Source: Bacteroidota bacterium
GTDB lineage: Bacteria; Bacteroidota; Bacteroidia; AKYH767-A; 2013-40CM-41-45
NCBI GenBank assembly: GCA_016713765.1
Contig: JADJON010000001.1
Location: forward strand, 2,356,001 to 2,420,000
Direction of reading: 5' to 3'
Length of the DNA: 64,000 nucleotides
The translations under genes were made by a program, and so were the position numbers. Below are positions 61,730 through 64,000 of the stretch, one piece after another. The notes beneath the pieces are model-generated. The model had not been told where the DNA came from and ran no database searches. It saw only the letters and a program-made list of their open reading frames with translations. How positions within the stretch are numbered: position 1 is the stretch's first letter; each line of letters begins with the position of its first letter.

Positions 61730-62899
61730 ATGCTTGTGCCGGTACATTCCGAACCAATTCAAGGCTACCGAATTCATTGGGCTGACAGTATCCTGGAGGC
61801 GGGAATCGCTTCCGAATGGACATCGTTCCCATCGTCCTCGACAGACACCCTCGATGCCGGTTATCTCGCAGCCCTGGAACAAGCGCAACCCGGTGATCTG
61901 AGTTTCCGGTATGGTCTGCTTTACTACCGGGATGATGGTCAACCTGTAGCCCGTATCGCCCTTCAGGTACTTAATTTCACTTCCAGGAATTTTAAGTTTC
62001 CAAAAACGACCTGGAAAACACTACTGGCCATGATCGCGCTGCGTTTTCGGCGCTTCCGGGTAATCATGGCTGGTAACCTGTTTTCCGTCGGGAAGCCCAT
62101 GATCGATTGTCCCGACGAAGATCATCTTCCCGCGCTACTGCAGGCAACCGAAATCGAAGCCCGACGGTTGAACTACGATCTACTCTTGTTGAAAGACTTG
62201 CCGGAGTATTGGCACGAATCAGTCTTTGAGAACGCAGGCTATCATCCGTTCGAGGCGGATCTGACCATGCAACTATCGCTGCCGGCTTCCTGGAACTCCT
62301 TTGACGATTATCTGCACGCTCTTACAAAGAAATACCGCCAACGCGCAGTCAAGATCCGACGATCCGGATCCCTCCTGGAACGGAGATGGCTCACACCAGC
62401 GGAAGTCCGAACCGGCGCAAATGCGATCAATCGATTGTTTCGGTCGGTCCAGGAAAAGCAGGTGGTACGGATGGGAATAGTGGATGTACGCTATTTCCTC
62501 GCGTTATCTACGGCGCTTGGCGATCGCTTTCGCATGCTTGGGTATTTCCTCCAGGACCGGCTCGTGGGGTTCGCCTCGTATATCCGCCATGGTGACGAAT
62601 TGGAAGTTCATTATATCGGTATGGACTATACAGTAAATGCCACCCACCAACTCTATTTCAACATCCTGCTGGACGGGATCGAGCATGCAATCCGTGACCG
62701 ATATGCTAAGCTTGAACTGGGTCGAACCGCCCGGGAAGCGAAGGCTGTTTGTGGCTGTCGGCCGCACCCCTTCCGGGACCGATACAAAACCCGAAACGCA
62801 GGGATCCAGCGGCTCTTGAACCGGATGGCCGCAAGTTTCACCGAAGATGAAGGAGCATCGTGGCAGATCCGACATCCGTTTGGCGAAAGGATGATATAA
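61730..62899 (+). CDS. FemAB/GNAT-like acyltransferase family protein
   Basis: 389 residues, no signal peptide. The C-terminal half (residues about 195-345) has the GNAT-type core of the PF13480/PF04339 group: SFDDYLHALTKKYRQRAVKI, then FRMLGYFLQDRLVGFASYIR, and DELEVHYIGMDYTVNATHQL. A Cys pair (AVCGCRPHPF) and an Arg-rich C-terminus follow. Relatives include FemAB-like peptidyltransferases that add amino acids in peptidoglycan and acyltransferases that modify polysaccharides, so the substrate cannot be fixed. Start ATG at 61730; a TTG just before is in frame but unlikely. It sits between the T9SS adhesin and the B12 riboswitch. Confidence 0.75.
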   Translation: MLVPVHSEPIQGYRIHWADSILEAGIASEWTSFPSSSTDTLDAGYLAALEQAQPGDLSFRYGLLYYRDDGQPVARIALQVLNFTSRNFKFPKTTWKTLLAMIALRFRRFRVIMAGNLFSVGKPMIDCPDEDHLPALLQATEIEARRLNYDLLLLKDLPEYWHESVFENAGYHPFEADLTMQLSLPASWNSFDDYLHALTKKYRQRAVKIRRSGSLLERRWLTPAEVRTGANAINRLFRSVQEKQVVRMGIVDVRYFLALSTALGDRFRMLGYFLQDRLVGFASYIRHGDELEVHYIGMDYTVNATHQLYFNILLDGIEHAIRDRYAKLELGRTAREAKAVCGCRPHPFRDRYKTRNAGIQRLLNRMAASFTEDEGASWQIRHPFGERMI

Positions 62900-62952
62900 G
62901 CTTCGGATAACTATCGTTTTTTAGTTTCCTGAATTGTCTACCTTGCACCGGA

Positions 62953-63110
62953 ATGCGGTTCCGCCTTCGGCGGATGAAAAGGGAATCACGTGAAAACCGT
63001 GAACAGTTCCCGCTGCTGTGAATCCCAATAGAGGTTTTGCCTTATTGCCACTGTTCCACGAACGGGAAGGCGGTGAAACCGGGATGAGTCAGAAGACCTG
63101 CCGTGTTCGT
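62953..63110 (+). ncRNA. Cobalamin (adenosylcobalamin) riboswitch
   Basis: The conserved parts occur in order: CGGCGGATGAAAAGGGAAT near 62968-62987, a CCGCTGCTGTGAATCC block near 63009-63025, GCCACTG at 63047-63053, and the B12 box AGTCAGAAGACCTGCCG at 63087-63103. These match the cobalamin aptamer core. It precedes the receptor gene by about 100 bases and should lower its expression when cobalamin is plentiful. The expression platform is not obvious; no T tract terminator follows, so control is likely at translation. Confidence 0.92.
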
Positions 63111-63136
63111 TAACCATCAGCTTTCGGGTAAAAAGC

Positions 63137-63196
63137 ATGAATGGCGAGAGTCTCTTTTCTTTCGTTTCATTCCGCGATTTGCCCGGTGTTGAGTAA
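63137..63196 (+). CDS. Possible 19-codon leader frame in the riboswitch-receptor leader
   Basis: ATG at 63137 opens MNGESLFSFVSFRDLPGVE with TAA at 63194-63196, 11 bases before the receptor ATG. It may simply be chance; no regulatory feature such as a codon run is seen. Listed as a weak candidate leader peptide. Confidence 0.2.
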   Translation: MNGESLFSFVSFRDLPGVE

Positions 63197-63207
63197 AGCA
63201 TTTCTCT

Positions 63208-64000
63208 ATGCACCGGAAACTTACAAGGACAGGTCTGTTGCTTTGGCTGCTGCACGCATCAGACCCGGTATCGGCGCAGGCGCCGGATACCCTGCAGCGA
63301 GAACTCAAAGAAGTCACGATCACCGCGAGCCGTACGCCGGAACCCATCGGCGCGATCGGGCGGAGTGTATCCGTACTGGACAGACAAGCGATTGAGAATA
63401 CTTCCTGTACAACGTTGGGAGAGCTCTTGTCGCGTCTGGCAGGCATTTATCTGCTCGGAGCCGGTCAAACACCCGGTTCCAACCAGACCATCTTCATGCG
63501 TGGCAGCAACAGCAATCAGACGGCTATCTACCTTGATGGAGTCCGGATAAATGATGTCAGCAGTGTGAACGGTGTTGCTGATCTGAGTGAATTGCCCTTG
63601 AGTTCACTTGATCGAATTGAAATATTGAGAGGTTCGCACAGTACGGTTTTTGGAAGTGCAGCCGTCGGAGGCGTAATCCTGTTGCAAAGCCGCGAGCCGG
63701 AAAAAGAAGGCTGGAACCTTCGCCTCGGTACCGGCGCGGGCATTTTTCGCACCTCCGGAAGCCAATGGAATACGGACATCAATCTGGGTCATCGCTGGAA
63801 GAACGGTTGCTGGGTATCCGCTTCAACAGAGCTGTTGTCGGTAAACGGCCTGGATGCCACCGTAGACACTACCGATGGAACTTCCGCCATTCCCCGTGAC
63901 CAGGATGACTGGAAGAAGCAGAACTTTTCAATCGCCGGCGGTTGGACGTCGGGAAACTGGTCGTCACAAATCAGGTATCGGCGAACCGGCATGCAAACCG
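63208..64000 (+). CDS. TonB-dependent receptor, BtuB-like (partial, 3' end outside window)
   Basis: 264 codons from MHRKLTRTGLLLWLLHASDP, a signal peptide ending near VSAQ; the frame is open to the edge. The TonB box follows (LKEVTITASRTPEPIG), then the plug domain: IENTSCTTLGELLSRLAGIY, SNQTIFMRGSNSNQTAIYLD, GVRINDVSSVNG, LSSLDRIEILRGSHSTVFGS and AAVGGVILLQSR. The barrel begins near residue 175. It imports a ligand across the outer membrane with energy from TonB-ExbBD. The cobalamin riboswitch just upstream strongly suggests vitamin B12 or a related corrinoid as cargo. The barrel is missing, so no ligand-binding loops can be judged. Confidence 0.9.
   Translation, partial: MHRKLTRTGLLLWLLHASDPVSAQAPDTLQRELKEVTITASRTPEPIGAIGRSVSVLDRQAIENTSCTTLGELLSRLAGIYLLGAGQTPGSNQTIFMRGSNSNQTAIYLDGVRINDVSSVNGVADLSELPLSSLDRIEILRGSHSTVFGSAAVGGVILLQSREPEKEGWNLRLGTGAGIFRTSGSQWNTDINLGHRWKNGCWVSASTELLSVNGLDATVDTTDGTSAIPRDQDDWKKQNFSIAGGWTSGNWSSQIRYRRTGMQT

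Overview
The window comes from a member of the Bacteroidota. Evidence: several secreted proteins end in type IX secretion (T9SS) C-terminal sorting domains; there is the Bacteroidota-only DUF4295 gene beside rpmG; an OmpA protein carries thrombospondin type-3 repeats; one adhesin has SprB-like repeats; and promoters fit the phylum pattern TTG-N19-TAnnTTTG. Base composition is moderate to slightly GC-rich. The family cannot be fixed from the sequence alone. I see no rRNA, tRNA, CRISPR array, integrase or insertion sequence; the window reads as ordinary chromosome.

Layout. 1-5.7 kb: a partial secreted phosphoesterase (minus), then a tightly packed plus-strand run guaA, LysM/periplasmic-binding-like lipid-exported protein, hemF, a SMUG2-like uracil-DNA glycosylase and a 46-residue membrane protein. 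5.8-16.9 kb: a membrane glucosaminidase, a TPR protein with gyrA, divergent clpC, then fabI, recN and a secreted DUF4412-like protein. 17.1-22.0 kb: ftsK and lolA, a T9SS cargo protein and a small secreted protein. 21.9-27.9 kb (minus): cinA, rpmB, an inserted aminopeptidase P, rpmG, DUF4295, ftsY, rimO, that is, the usual Bacteroidota ribosome/SRP cluster split by a peptidase gene. 28.0-32.5 kb: an ECF-like sigma factor with a small membrane protein and a DUF4197 lipoprotein, two tandem universal stress proteins, and a nucleoside phosphorylase. 32.5-42.2 kb: two T9SS beta-propeller proteins in one operon, a SirB1-like protein, a VPS10/sortilin-type propeller and a LolA-like protein. 42.3-49.2 kb: an MsbA-like ABC exporter, truA, a 7TM-HD (PgpH-type) phosphodiesterase, a thiolase and an NlpC/P60 hydrolase. 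49.3-61.6 kb: an abundant OmpA/TSP3 protein and two giant T9SS surface proteins (1929 and 1406 residues), separated by a composite intergenic repeat. 61.7-64 kb: a FemAB/GNAT-like acyltransferase, a cobalamin riboswitch and the start of a BtuB-like TonB-dependent receptor.

Together the genes mostly serve core functions (nucleotide, haem and lipid synthesis, DNA topology, repair and segregation, protein quality control, translation) mixed with cell-envelope and surface functions (lipoprotein sorting, peptidoglycan hydrolysis, T9SS cargo, vitamin B12 uptake). No clearly new multi-gene system stands out. The points most worth a second look are the composite repeat at 50869-51000, the AT-rich patch inside the 1406-residue surface protein, the glycine at the quinolone-contact position of GyrA, the sigma-factor/membrane-protein/DUF4197 cluster, and several perfect inverted repeats in front of genes.
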